A DNA stretch of 64,000 nt from Halocaridina rubra. Its lineage: Eukaryota; Arthropoda; Malacostraca; Decapoda; Atyidae. How positions within the stretch are numbered: position 1 is the first letter of the stretch; every line of letters begins with the position of its first letter. Both the position numbers and the translations under genes were made by a program. Location: NCBI GenBank assembly GCA_037179515.1, contig JAXCGZ010001899.1, forward strand, positions 7,501 through 71,500, given 5' to 3'. Below, piece after piece: positions 1 to 24,059 of this stretch. Below the pieces are notes generated by a model that ran no database searches, was not told the DNA's origin, and saw only the letters and a program-made list of their open reading frames with translations.

Positions 1-194
1 ATTCAAAATATGATCATTAGTCCTAGAGTCATTCATATCATAGTATCATTCATTCCCTTGTCAAAACCATGGAGGAAATAGAAACCGTTATAATATCATC
101 CATCTCTCTTCTAGGTGCTGACTACCGCCTTTCCTCATAACCGAGATTTCTTATCTCTGTCACTGGCTTGGTAGCTTCCCTCTGAATTTTCTGC

Positions 195-222
195 AGTGTG
201 TGTGTGTGTGTGGGGGGGGGGG
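195..222. repeat. GT repeat followed by a G homopolymer
   Basis: A short run of TG dinucleotides passes directly into about eleven G residues. It is a simple-sequence tract with no coding content. Confidence 0.85.
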
Positions 223-526
223 CGATGCACACGTGTAATGTGGGGGCGTGAGTGGGTGGTGGTGTGATGTCGAAAGTTTCCTTTTAACAAGCAATTATCG
301 CCAAGTCACTTATACTCATATTTTGTACTGTACCTTCCTGCAAAAATAAAACCAATGTGGGAGTTCTCTTCAGCTCACTCCAGTTTGGGCTAAATTTAGC
401 CAGAATTGTGCACCCATCTCTGTCATACGAATAACATAAAGGTTTTCTGTAAGGACTTGCATCATATGATATTGTAACACTGTCACTTGGGTCCTGTTTC
501 ATATAACTTAGCAGGTCTTTAAAGTA

Positions 527-651
527 TCTTCTTCTTCTTCTTCTTCTTCTTCTTCTTCTTCTTCTTCTTCTTCTTCTTCTTCTTCTTCTTCTTCTTCTTC
601 TTCTTCTTCTTCTTCTTCTTCTTCTTCTTCTTCTTCTTCTTCTTCTTCTTT
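527..651. repeat. (CTT)n microsatellite
   Basis: About 42 uninterrupted copies of a trinucleotide, pyrimidine-only on the plus strand. Such tracts can form triplex DNA; no gene depends on it here. Confidence 0.95.
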
Positions 652-958
652 ATTAGTGATGCATTTCTTGCAAAATACTATTCCAAATGATGAACCCCGA
701 TCAGAATATGAAGTAACTCAAAGTATGAACATAAAATCAAATTTTAATTTTTGGATCATGAAGATATGATCCCTGCCACCTGAGGTAGGATGGAGTATCA
801 TTCTGTTATTAGGTAAGCTACGTTAGGTTACTACTTTATGTCAGGCAAGGTTATTGTGTAATATAGTTAAGAATTTAGCGGTTGACTGGATGCAAGATAG
901 ATTATATTTACTAGTGAACATGGAGAGGGATTTATTTTGGCTTTATATCCATTATATG

Positions 959-962
<4 letters not shown>

Positions 963-1045
<83 letters not shown>
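963..1045. repeat. (CT)n microsatellite
   Basis: About 41 pure CT dinucleotides. The Ser-Leu repeat ORF that reads through it (854-1096) is an artefact of the repeat. Confidence 0.95.
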
Positions 1046-1048
<3 letters not shown>

Positions 1049-1479
1049 AATAAATTACGTCTCTCAAAATCTGGAAAAAGTAATCTGAACAAATGAATAG
1101 ACTGATGGTCCAAGTATTATTAGCGATGAAAAATCTATCGATGATATCGCCTCTTTTACCTTTTCGGAGATGCTTCAGATGACATATGAAACCACAGAGA
1201 AATGAAAAAAAATATATAATAATATCTTAAAAAATATAATTCGATACAATATTACATAGAAGACCAAAAACGTTGATCGTTTTTCCTTTTCCAAATCAAA
1301 TAAACAAATAGTGAATAGGCAGGCATGGGAAGAGCAGCTCTCGATTCTGAGCATAGAATATTATATTAAGTAAGATATGTTTACTCCAGATTCTGCATTT
1401 AATTTCACACATGCGTGCGCGTGCTTTTAAAAATGCACGTACGCAAAGTGCACGTACACGCACACATACTCACATACAT

Positions 1480-2465
1480 TTGACACTGTCCCACACGGAA
1501 GACTTATAAAGAAGCTGCAAGCAATGGCAAGAATAAATTTCTTGGAATGGATAAAAACTTACTAAGATTTAAAGGAACAGAGGGTTAGAATAAGACACTC
1601 AATGTCTGAATGGAGAAGAGTTTGTAGTGGAGTTCCACAGGGTTCAGTTTTAGGGCCACTTTTGTTCCTTGTATATGTATATGACCTACCAAAGTCTGTA
1701 AATTAATTCATGAATATGATTGGGGATGATGCAAAGATTGTGAAGAAAGTAAGAAACGACAACAATGGTAGAGAACTTCAGGAAGACCTAAATAGTCTGC
1801 ATGAGTGGTCAGAAAAGTATATAATGAAACTGAATACTTCAAAATGTAAGATAATGAAAATGGGTACAAGTTCAAGAAGGCCCAAGCTTGACTACTCTGT
1901 GGCAGGAGCAGAACTTCAAGAGACAGAGAATGAGAGAGATCTCGGAGTAAACATACTGGAATATTTGTCTCCAGAAATGCATATAGATGGCATAGCAAGG
2001 GCAATATATGTTCAGCAATATTTATGTAACCTATGTAAGGCCAAAGCTAGAATATGCACCCCGTTTTGGAAACCACACTTGAAAAAGCACGTAATTAAGC
2101 TGGAAAAAAGTTCAAAGACATGCCACGAGACTGGTGCCAGAAATACGCTATCTCAGTTATGATGAGAGGCTGAGGGAATTAGACTTATCATCACTCGAAG
2201 CTAGAAGAATGAGGAGGGATATGGTGACGGTTTGTAAATTCCTCAATGGTTATGACAGAGTGGCTAGGTATTGATATTTTGATATGGCTGGCACTAGAAC
2301 TAGAGGCCATAGCTCGAAGCTTCGCAAGAAATCTTCTTTGCATCATGTAAGGATGTACTTTTTTAGTGTAAGAGTAGATGATAATTGAAATTGGCTAAGC
2401 GAGGAGGTAGTTAATACTAAGTAAATCCATAATTTTAAGGACAAGTATGATAAATATCACTAAGT
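1480..2465 (+). mobile_element. CR1-like LINE, decayed 3' fragment (copy A)
   Basis: Translating the plus strand with frameshifts gives a reverse-transcriptase C-terminal half: FDTVPHGRLIKKL-like start, [14 protein letters not shown] at about 1625-1670, a decayed active-site loop (GDDAKIVKKV at about 1726-1755), then the long C-terminal region ending near the DKYH-stop at about 2460. The same protein is almost open in the copy at 36.4-37.9 kb. It is 5'-truncated and carries several stops and frame breaks. The 5' flank (about 1435-1480) is CA-rich; the 3' tail near 2528 has decayed to a single AATTAGGTAGTTACG-like unit. Confidence 0.85.
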
Positions 2466-3197
2466 ACAAAATGGAACCAATCAGGAGACGGGAAGTTACA
2501 AGCTTGGGGTTCTTTTCCTTAAGCACAATTAGGTAGTTACGTGATTAAGAAAACTAAAAGGAAGAAAATGCCTCTCTTCAACCAGAACCACAATTCTACG
2601 ATAATGAACTGAAACCGCTCCAAAAGAACCATATTGAAATTTCAAACACATCTTGAGCTCCAAGAGGCACTTTCTATTCACTGACAAACACTCATTATCA
2701 TATAATGAATTTCAATCTCCTTCGAATAAAAGAAGGTATTATTATCCTTCTCATTATGAAGATCAAGGATAAATTTCCAGTCTGTATATAATAAGAGCCT
2801 CTTATTATATATTATATAACATCATATTAATGAAGTAGTATACCGTTAAATAAAATTTTCTCCAGTTGACAGTATCTCAACTCTCGGAAGGAAATAATAT
2901 AATGAAACTAAATTCGGATATCGGAATTGTTTTATGTATTTTCCAAATATAGTAAGATAAGGTTCACTTAACTCGTAGGAAAGACAACATCGAATTCTAA
3001 TGTAAATCGTTTCTCACATAACTGATTTAAATAGTCATATGAACAGAATTTTACTTAAGGCAATATATAAATACATTTTGTTCTTAAAACCCTCAGACTT
3101 GTGCAAGAATTACCCCCAAATATATATGAATACGATATAAAAGAGTTGAGCATTATTTGTTATTTAGAGTGTGCTAATGGATCACTTTCATTTCTAG

Positions 3198-12602
<9,405 letters not shown>

Positions 12603-14463
12603 GAAAAAATAGCAGCACTATATATAATCTGGCATCCTAATATTGAGTCATGAGCGGGACAATGATACAGAAACTCAATTCAGTACAAGATAGCTTTCAG
12701 TAGATTTCTTATGAACATTCTCCATAATGCCTGACTTCTCATAAAATTTCAAAGAAACATTCCATAGTGAAGCTAAACAAAAATTACCTTTCACAAACCG
12801 CTACTGTATGAGGTCTATGTATATAACGTTCAATATGCTTCCTATTTCTAATATATCAGTGAATTCTTAATATTATTCCTCATGTTACCAGAACAAATTG
12901 TAATTAAAACTGAATTCACTGACGATTATTAATGGAAGCAGTTGGTTAGTCATTATTACGTGATTCTGAAGATGCTGCAGAGTGTGAGAGGAACTCTTAT
13001 CAGTGTCAATGGTGTCTTTTAGCAGGTGAAATTATCTGTCATCGTCAAGGTCATATGTATGGCCTTTCATTGTAATTATAAAGGTTTCTATTTATATTAA
13101 TAATGCAGGGTGAACTAATGCAACTTTATTACATAAGCAGTCTACATCATTTAATGGAACAAATGACACGTTAATTTCTATTAGGTTTTTATGTCCTGTA
13201 ATGCACTGTCTGAATGAAATTTATTCGTTGTTGCATATAACAGTCCAGAATACTTAGTTGTTACAGACATAAGCAAAGCTGCTTTATACCTAAGGCCAAA
13301 TATTGCTTTCTTCATAAATAATGATTGAATGTATATATACATCAGTTTGGAAGGGTGATCATAATCTCAGCTATTTCTGGACAAACTGCAGATAGGGCAG
13401 AAGGGGGTGAAACGGAGGACCTAATGAAAACACATCAGCACAAAGACACCTCTGCAAAAGAGAAGGCTCATGTAAATCTGATAAAAATCAGCTGTCAAGC
13501 ACTTTAACCAAACTGGTCTTTGATGCTACTCTTTTCTCACCAAGTTAGCTAATAGAGGTCTCACAGTTTCACAGCCCTGTCTTTGAAACTACATTATTTG
13601 GCCAGTTAATAATTAAGGGTCAAATATTTTTGCAACTTCAGTCATCGGTCGTACTTTCTCTGACTAGTGAATACTCAAAGGACAAGCATAACAAATGGGG
13701 TCATGCCCTGTACGAACATCTGAAAAGCTGCTATTTGACTTAACTACCGTAACTCTTATTATCCAATACACTAAATCAAAGGTGTGGACAATCGCGATCT
13801 CTTCGCATTATACATGTTCGAAACGACAGGGCTTTTAAAATCGCCAAAATTTATACATAGTAAGTTTAGGGAATTCCGTACCGAAAACGTACAATTATGT
13901 CTTTGTGTCATTATGTCTCCTTGCCATCCAATGTTAAAGAAGAATTTTCTTTTACTTCTTAACTGTTGTATTTATTATAAAGATTATTTTAATATCTATA
14001 AATTATATAGCTATAGCAAATTTATGGATAAAACTCTATAGTTCCCAATATAAGCAAGAGGAATCATAAAGAAAAACAAAACTTTAAATGTGTATTTTAT
14101 TTTATTGCTCATACTGTTAACAAACAATTTTTAAGTGTATATATAATGTTTAGTAATATCGTACAGCAGAGTCAGTGAAATTATGCTTTTTCAACACAGA
14201 CTGAAAACAATACACCATATTTTTTTTTTTATCAAAAAATCATATATTGTATCATAAATTAAAAGACTTGTGATTGTGTTCCTCATTTCATACCCTTTTG
14301 TGCATACAGCTTACAACTTACAGAATGGTTCTAATAATCGAGAATGTTTCAAGCCTTATGATTTACTGTGTACACATTGCCAACCATGAACATTTTCAGG
14401 ATATGCTCACAGAGCCCATAACAAAACACTTCAAAACAGATCAATCCCATAGAGCTTGTTACA
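12603..14463. other. Aminopeptidase 3' UTR and downstream non-coding DNA
   Basis: Nothing recognisable is seen apart from ordinary AT-rich sequence. I find no clear AATAAA soon after the stop, so the polyadenylation site is unresolved. Short ORFs at 13325-13507, 13784-14041 and 14274-14474 have no domain. Confidence 0.5.
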
Positions 14464-16005
<1,542 letters not shown>

Positions 16006-17585
16006 GGTATTAAATCACAATCCACTTTCGTTTTCAAAAATGGCGTATCGCCACCATAAAAGTATTTTCTTAACATACGAGTTTAAGTAGACGTGGCTGC
16101 TGAAGTGAATTTAAAAATAAATTGGTCGTTGGCAGTCCTCTTTATTGCTTGGATCGAGAATACATTTCTCTATCAGCCATCTAACTCATGTGCTATGAGC
16201 CATACACAAGCAAAATGGTGAATAAACAAATATATTTTACAGCTAATAATGACGAAAAAGCCCGAGATCTCTCGCGAAACGTTCTCAGCATGTTAAAAAG
16301 GCTTTTTAGTGTATAAGGTGCCAAAGACTCTTGGGTTACTGGTAAAAATTGAACCTAAAGCATGGACATCCAGTATTTAGTATTTTTGTACAATATTTCC
16401 ACAGACAAAACGAGGGATTGAATGACTCCCTAAAATATAAAAACATTAACATTTAAATTCATGTGAGTAATAAAAGACATTTTAGAACAGTAAAAACAAT
16501 ACTACTAAACTGATAAGAAATTAAAAAACTGTCACTGTAGCTACTGTATCTGAAAATGGTTCGGTACAATAATTTTCCGTCATCATTAGCAGTAATTACT
16601 GCATATTCATCAGTGCAAGAATGAACAATTAAGACTTTGAATAAGCAACAGCCACAACCAAACATAAAATGAAAACACAAAAGCTCTAGGGAAAATATAT
16701 TAAGTAATTAATATACGACAGCAGCCTACTGCGGGGAGTTAGGAGAAGCATCAGCCTAAATATTAAAATGTCACCTTGAGGTTTAAGTAAGTAGCGACTT
16801 GTTTTGCCATTCATAAGAAAAAAATTTGCTACTAATATTTGAGATTTTTAAGTAAAAGACAAAGAAAACTTCCTCTTAATTAGCATAGTAGTTTGAAACG
16901 TGTGGTCTGTATGGAAATATCTTTCCCTTTTTGAATGAATTCCTCTCTCCTGGACAAAAAGGTGTTAAGTCTGCTGTGCAGAATTGGACAATAATAGGCC
17001 CCTGGCCGAATAAAAGCACTTACATAGGCGTGAAATTGTAATTATAGAGGAGGGCCTGATAAGGAAGTTTCCATTTACCATATATAAACGAAAGCTCTCA
17101 CTATTTTCTCTTCTGTTATGATGTTTCATCTGACCAAAAGGTATCTCAAAAACTGTCAGAAATGTTGTACATACCTCACTTAGCTAATACAAACTTCAGA
17201 CTTACTGTTCAACAAGGAAAATTATTATTATTAGAAAAGAATCTTTTAGCGTACTGCATAGTAGGTTCTGATAATGACCCCAAGCGTTATTTTCTGGACA
17301 AAAGTATGAAACTTTCGGAGATGGTGCTCAATAGCTCTACATATCATATTTCCATAAACTCCAACAAATATTTTATACTTTTACCCAGAATGGTCTCCAT
17401 TTTCACCTTGGAATGTCTTATAATATATAGCAAGTATACAATTCTAACTATTTTCATTACAAAAATTACCCAAAAGTTAAAAGCAATGATATTCCAATAG
17501 AAATCACCCATACATGACACATTTTAGTCTTTTATTGGTGGATTTACATTCTCTAATTCATGTAATGAATTAATGCAACCAGCGT
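16006..17585. other. Non-coding DNA, nothing recognised
   Basis: About 1.6 kb of AT-rich sequence. The ORFs at 16459-16680 and 17162-17500 have no domain, no splice context and no second copy in the window. Confidence 0.5.
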
Positions 17586-17586
17586 T

Positions 17587-17922
<336 letters not shown>

Positions 17923-18005
17923 AATGACACCAGTCACAAGTTTTTTAACCGTGCAGTTCAAAATAGATCTCTTATTTTTCTAAAGAAATAAGCCATGCCA
18001 TATCA

Positions 18006-19860
18006 TTAATGAGTCTTTAATGATAACAACTGATTGTGCTTTAAAACTTCACATTTGTATTTGCACAGTTCGGTGCACCGAAGGTCTGCTCTTTGGCAGC
18101 TGCAGTGGGAACAACACATTCCTTTACAACCGCATTTGATCAAAATGGAACTGCTCCCAGCTTCACGGATGGTTACCCACTTAGAAACCCAAGCACCATC
18201 CTCATTCTTCCAACCCCAATAAGATGGTGATGGAATACTTGGATGACTCTGTGTGCATGATGTCCATATTCCAGCTGTATAAGCTTCTCTCTTGCTGTGT
18301 CGCATTAAAGCATCCTGCAAAGATTATACATTTGCATCTACAATGGGTCATAGATATTAGATATAAGACATAGAACATATAATTGCCACAATATACTGTA
18401 TTATCCCTAATAGGTGCACACCCTGGCTCTATGATTATTATATTATATAATAAATTTGAGTTAAAATAACTGTCTAAAGGGGCATATTTGAGTCAAAGTC
18501 TGGTTTCATACATGCCTGCTCATTAGGTGTATTAGAAATGAGATTTTATGAATGGTAGATTTAAACTAGATATTAATGACCTTGGGCTGATACATCTGAT
18601 CATAAATTCCAGACAAAATGTATCCATTCATGCCATTTTTAACTTTACATTTAAAATAATTATTCTTAACTCTTCCATATATCACCTGAGAGGCACTCCT
18701 TGGAGATGGCTAAAACTGATAAGAGGTTCAGATTTGATGATCCTATCACAAAGAATCCTTTCAGACCTGTCTTGCTAAAATATCTCCATTTTGGTAGCCT
18801 ACATTAACCTATCTGTACTGGAGATATATGGTCAAATGATCTTCCTTTCTTTGTGAACAGCCACCGACCTGCTTCATTGACATGAAGTAATATCAACCCT
18901 ATGCCCAGCGGTCATACATCAAAACTGTGTAACATTCCAGGGCCTTCAAATGAGATGTGTCAGGTATTATTGGGTGTAATGGAATGTCTGCAATGAACAA
19001 AAATGCATCTGTTGCTTCAACAAAGCGTTCCCACGTCATCCAAGCAGTTTTCTTACCTTTTCCCCTAAATGCTGATGTGGTATCCATCCCACTGAAGCTG
19101 TGGAAGACAGGGAGAGCTCTGAATTATCTCCATCCCAGTTTCTCACAAATCTTCCATATGGCATAGAGTTTTTTGTCTTTTCCACTCCCAAATTCCACAT
19201 ATACTTCAATTCCTGGATAAAAGTTACTAAGATTAGGAAAATGTTCAATGAGAAGCACTATGACATCTGTGCCTGATATTCGCACCTTGATATTTGAATA
19301 TCCACTCTGAAGAGCATGCAGTAGGTGAACAATGATGCATACATCAGCTACCTCGCGTGGTGACTCTTTCATTTCAGGAACTGGACCTTTGTGGGCTACC
19401 GATTCCCTTTTGTAAAATTAATGTCCTCAGTAGGTTGGAATGTTGCATCACTGACAGTGTGGCTGAGAAGTTCATTCATTTCTTCCTTGTTTTGCTAATT
19501 TCTCAAAAAGTCTTTGAATTCGTTTTGATTGGAATTTTGGTAGAAGTGGACACTTTAATTCTGCCTCCTTTTCCTCTGTTTTCTCTTGTTTCATTTTTAA
19601 TGCTGGACTCAATGTAGCGATCCTGCACAATGTCCACTCTTTTAACTGTTTGTACTTGGTGCCTGATGTAACACACAAAATCATCTGCATATTGTTTTGG
19701 AAAAGGGACCTGTTGGATGAATGGTATGTAGTAGCATTCCTCCATCCTCTATTGTACAACAAGGTTTACCTTCAATCTGATCCACTGCTTCAAATACCTT
19801 GAGAAGCTCTGATTTGGTGCCAGTGTAAAACCTTCCATAATCATACAAAGAATTCCGAAA
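18006..19860 (-). pseudogene. Broken copy of a repetitive uncharacterised metazoan protein family (HEEADTR/GCDT type, Cys-rich C-terminus)
   Basis: Frame-shifted pieces in order on the minus strand: YADDF.CYIRHQVQTVKRVD with DRYIESS (about 19745-19560); SGTDVIVLLIEHF and EVYVEFGSGKDK (19300-19150); FHSFSGMDTTSAF with GKGKKTAWMTW (about 19110-19040); VLMYDRWA (about 18900); FTKKGRSFDHISP (about 18850); then HSKREAYTAGIW, PSPSYWGW and the Cys-rich tail LIKCGCKGMCCSHCSC with LRCTELC (18300-18050). I recognise this as a multicopy family common in fish, cnidarians and arthropods, probably mobile, with no established function that I can name. Several frameshifts and a ~480-bp gap or insertion (about 18325-18800) make this copy inactive. 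The family's GCDT position reads GMDT here. Confidence 0.7.
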
Positions 19861-20116
19861 TCATACAACATAGCATAAGTAAATGCTCAGTGAATATTCA
19901 CCTACACCAACAGCTATGGCAAACATCATTTTTGATCAGTTGCTGTTTGGATCTGAACAGGGATTTATTTCGGGAAAAGAAAATCTAACTGAGAAAACAG
20001 TTGGAAGGAGTCATATCATGTCCCTCAATTCAAGCTTCTAGAATACATTCCACGCATCATATGCACTTGATTTTTCAAAATGACTTAACTCGACATTGAG
20101 CTAAAATAATATTTGG

Positions 20117-20178
20117 AGCTTACATACATACATACATACATACATACATGCATACATACATACACACACACACACACC
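20117..20178. repeat. (CATA)n-(CA)n tract at the 5' edge of a LINE copy
   Basis: Ten or so CATA units pass into about eight CA units, after which the LINE sequence starts at TTTTGGAATCC. Confidence 0.93.
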
Positions 20179-20807
<629 letters not shown>

Positions 20808-21223
20808 CTGACACCCTTGGGTGCGGTCACTGAAAGTTTGGCACTTTTGTCTAGAAAATAACACTTGGATCCTTTTTTTTTTTTTTTTTTTTTACCGTAA
20901 CGGAGCGTACTAGTAGAATTGCATCTATATACTCAAAACAAAAACAAAAACAAAAACATTTATTTCCATTTTGTACAATGGTTATTCAACACTAATAGTA
21001 ACTTATAAGTAGACATGTAATTAAACTAACAAATAAGAGGGTTATACATATAGTTAAATTAAATGTAGCTTTCATAGAAAATAATAATGCTGTAATAAAA
21101 ATGTTACAATAATGTTAATAATAAAGTAGTAAGTATGCCACTAGATACAGGATCGTTATTATCGGCATCATTTCCATATTTGTTTCCTTACAATGAGAAT
21201 AATTAGTTCTTAATGAGCAGCAA

Positions 21224-24059
21224 CTATTTGTCCAAATGAAAACTGTATAGTTTGCCTTTGAAAGCTGTGAAAGAGGATGCATTTTTAAGATGCTCTGGAA
21301 TATTATTCCAGAGTGTTGGCCCTTTGATAGTGATCATCTTTGAACCTGCTTCTGTGTTTGTTCTGTGAATAAAGAGCTCACTGCTCTGTCTTGTGTTGGG
21401 TCCCCTTATATCCCTGACTGTTTTTAAATCAAATAGCCAGCTAGGATAATGATGGTCCAAAATTTTGAATACAAAAACATAAATAGCATAAGCAACCTTA
21501 TTTTCTGCCCGCAGCCACCCAAGTTTATTGAGAGCTGGTGTGATGTGGTCATATTTTCTTATTCCTCCCAGGGCATCTCGAGCTGCAAAATTAATAAGCT
21601 TCTGTATTCTGTTTATCTGAGTCTTAGTGGTAGCTCCCCAAACATTTGTGCAGTAATTAATGTGACTTAGGGCTAGAGATTCAACAACAGTTATTCGAGT
21701 GGTAGTCTCAAAATTGTCTTTTATACGTGATAAGTACATTAATGTTCCTGTAACCTTTTTGCATACTTTATCTATGTGGGAATCAAACAACATGTGGTTA
21801 TCAAAGTTAATTCCTAGGTTTTTGACTGTTTTGCTAGGTGTGATAATATTGTCGCAAAAATTAATTGTTGTGTTTTCTGGAATTTGTGCTATGTGGAACC
21901 TTGAACCAATAAATATGCACTGTGTTTTACTTTCGTTAATTAGCAGCCCAATTTCTTGGAAATAGGTTTTAATTTTTGACAGAGTGTTTTCTGCTCTTAA
22001 AGTTAGCTCTGGGAGATTATTAATATCACCACTCAAGGAGTAGTTGAGTGTCATCTGCATATTGTACGACTAGACAGTCAGAAATGAAAGAAGATAGATC
22101 ATTTACGTAAATGGAGAAGAGGATAGGACCAAGTACTGATCCCTGTGGAACACCAAATGATACATTTTTTGGCACAGAGATAATGTTGTTAAGACGTATG
22201 GACTGTTTACGATTAGATAGATACTCGCTAAACCAGCTTGGATCAATATTTAAGTTAATACATTTACTTAAAAGAATTTAATGGTTTACACTGTCGAAGG
22301 CTTTTGATAGGTCTAATAATAGGAGAAGAGATATTTTTTTCATATCTATATTATTATATATACTATTCGTAACTTTAAGCAGTGCAGTTTCCGTCGAAAG
22401 TTTCGGTCTGAAACCATGCTGGTTGATACTTATTATTCTATTTGATTCTAAATATGACATAAGTTGGCATGCAACAATTTTTTCTAATATTTTAGAGAAA
22501 ATGGGTAGGAGGGAAATGGGACGATAGTTTGTCACATCTTCTCTGTCCCCCTTTTTATGTAGAGGTATTACATGTGCTATTTTCCAAGAGTCAGGAAACT
22601 TTTTAGTAACAATGGAAGTGTTCATAATAGTTAGAATATAGGATGCAATCACGGGTAGAGCATCTTTGATGAACTGAAATGGTATACCATCTGAACCATA
22701 AGAGCCAGAGTTTCTTAGGCTCTTTATGGTAAGAATTAGGGTAGCACAATCGATAGGAATAAGCTTGAAGTACTCTCTTGTGTTTTCATTGGAAGAATTG
22801 TCATTTAAGCAATTACTCATATTCACTGAGTTGATGTTTTCTTGAGTTTTTTCATATGTATTTTTGCCAACGTTAGCAAAATAGTTATTAAAGTTTTCTG
22901 CTTTGTCTTTCAACTCCGTAATATTTTCATAACTTTCTGAGGTACTCTTTTCATTTGGTATCATGCTTCTTATCACTTTCCATGTTGCTGCTGTATCATG
23001 TCTAGAGTCATTAAATTGTTTTTTGTAAAAGTCTTTTTTACTTACACTGATGAGAGATCTGACACGTTTCTTTTCTGTTTTATAACGTTCTCGGAGAGTC
23101 ATATCATATCTATTCATTTTTAGCTCTTTTTGTATTTGATTTCTGATTTGCATTGCCTCTTTGATGTCATTAGTTAGCCAGGGGGCTGAGGGGCGGGTTA
23201 TTTTTCTTGTTACAATGGGTGCACAACTATCTAAGCATTCAAGGAAGACTTTTGTTAGAATCTCAACCTGCAAATCGACGTTATCTGTGTATTTAATTCT
23301 ATTAAGTGCATTTGTGTTGTTGATTAATGTTTCACAAAAGATATCAGGGGAGTAATTTTTTAGACACCGGAATGTCTTGAGGAGAGGCTTCCTTTTCGGC
23401 TTGTTTATGTTTAGCATAGCAATGTTCAGCTCGTGGTCTGCAATTGGGCAGGGAACTACGTCCCAATAGAGTATACTTTCCACTTTATTTGTTATTATCA
23501 GATCTATAAGAGTCCTAGAATTGGGGGTTATGCGGGTCGGTTTTGTCACTATTTGTGTTAACTTCACAGTGTTGATCACCCTTTTCATTTTGTTATCTGC
23601 TGAGAGCAAGTCATCATTAAAATCACCAAGTATGTATATGGGTTTATGACGCACACAGATATTTCTGAATGTTTCTAGTAGATGATTGAATGAACTGGTA
23701 GGTGCTTTAGGGTGACGGTAAACACACCCTACAATGAAAGATGGAAGTTTCTGATACTGCACAGTGATCCATAAATCTTCGAGCTCCTCAGTTTTTTCTA
23801 AACCTGTGGCTATTTCTGATGCACTAAGATAATTTCTAACATAAATACAAACCCCACCCCCTCTGCCATGGTCATTGCGAAACATTTTAAACTCTGGAAT
23901 ATTCACATATCTATTTTCAGTTGTAGGAGGAAGCCAAGTTTCACTTACACAGAGGATGTCTATGTTGTAGTCTTTTGTTAGCATTATTATTTCCTCAAAA
24001 TGAGCGAGCAGGGACTGAGCGTTCACATGTACTAATGTTACATTCTTACCATGTTTCAT
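21224..24059 (-). pseudogene. LINE ORF2: AP-endonuclease and reverse transcriptase, one stop and one frameshift
   Basis: The endonuclease part shows VNAQSL, SETWLPP, GDFNDDL, TLIDLIITN and ADHELNIAML in order (about 24035-23400). The reverse transcriptase shows YRPISLLPIFSKILEK, QHGFRPKLST, LDLSKAFDSVNH, a TAA stop at about 22279, then [20 protein letters not shown] and YADDTQ at about 22050 with a frame shift. The C-terminal region runs open to 21224 (VKNLGINFDNHM, FAARDALGG, GPTLWNNIPEHLKN). All catalytic motifs are present, so loss of function comes only from the two frame breaks. Confidence 0.9.

Larger units (their letters stand above)
1..3197. other. Non-coding flank upstream of the first visible aminopeptidase exon
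   Basis: Apart from the repeats listed separately (GT/G tract, CTT array, CT array and a decayed LINE at about 1480-2465) I see no exon here. The short ORFs (for example 284-502 on the minus strand) have no recognisable domain and no splice context. The 5' exons of the aminopeptidase must lie here undetected or, more likely, upstream of the window. Confidence 0.5.

Noticed and set aside
21449..21965. Plus-strand ORFs at 21449-21670, 21699-21965, 24424-25453
   Set aside because: They are opposite-strand shadows of the LINE ORFs.
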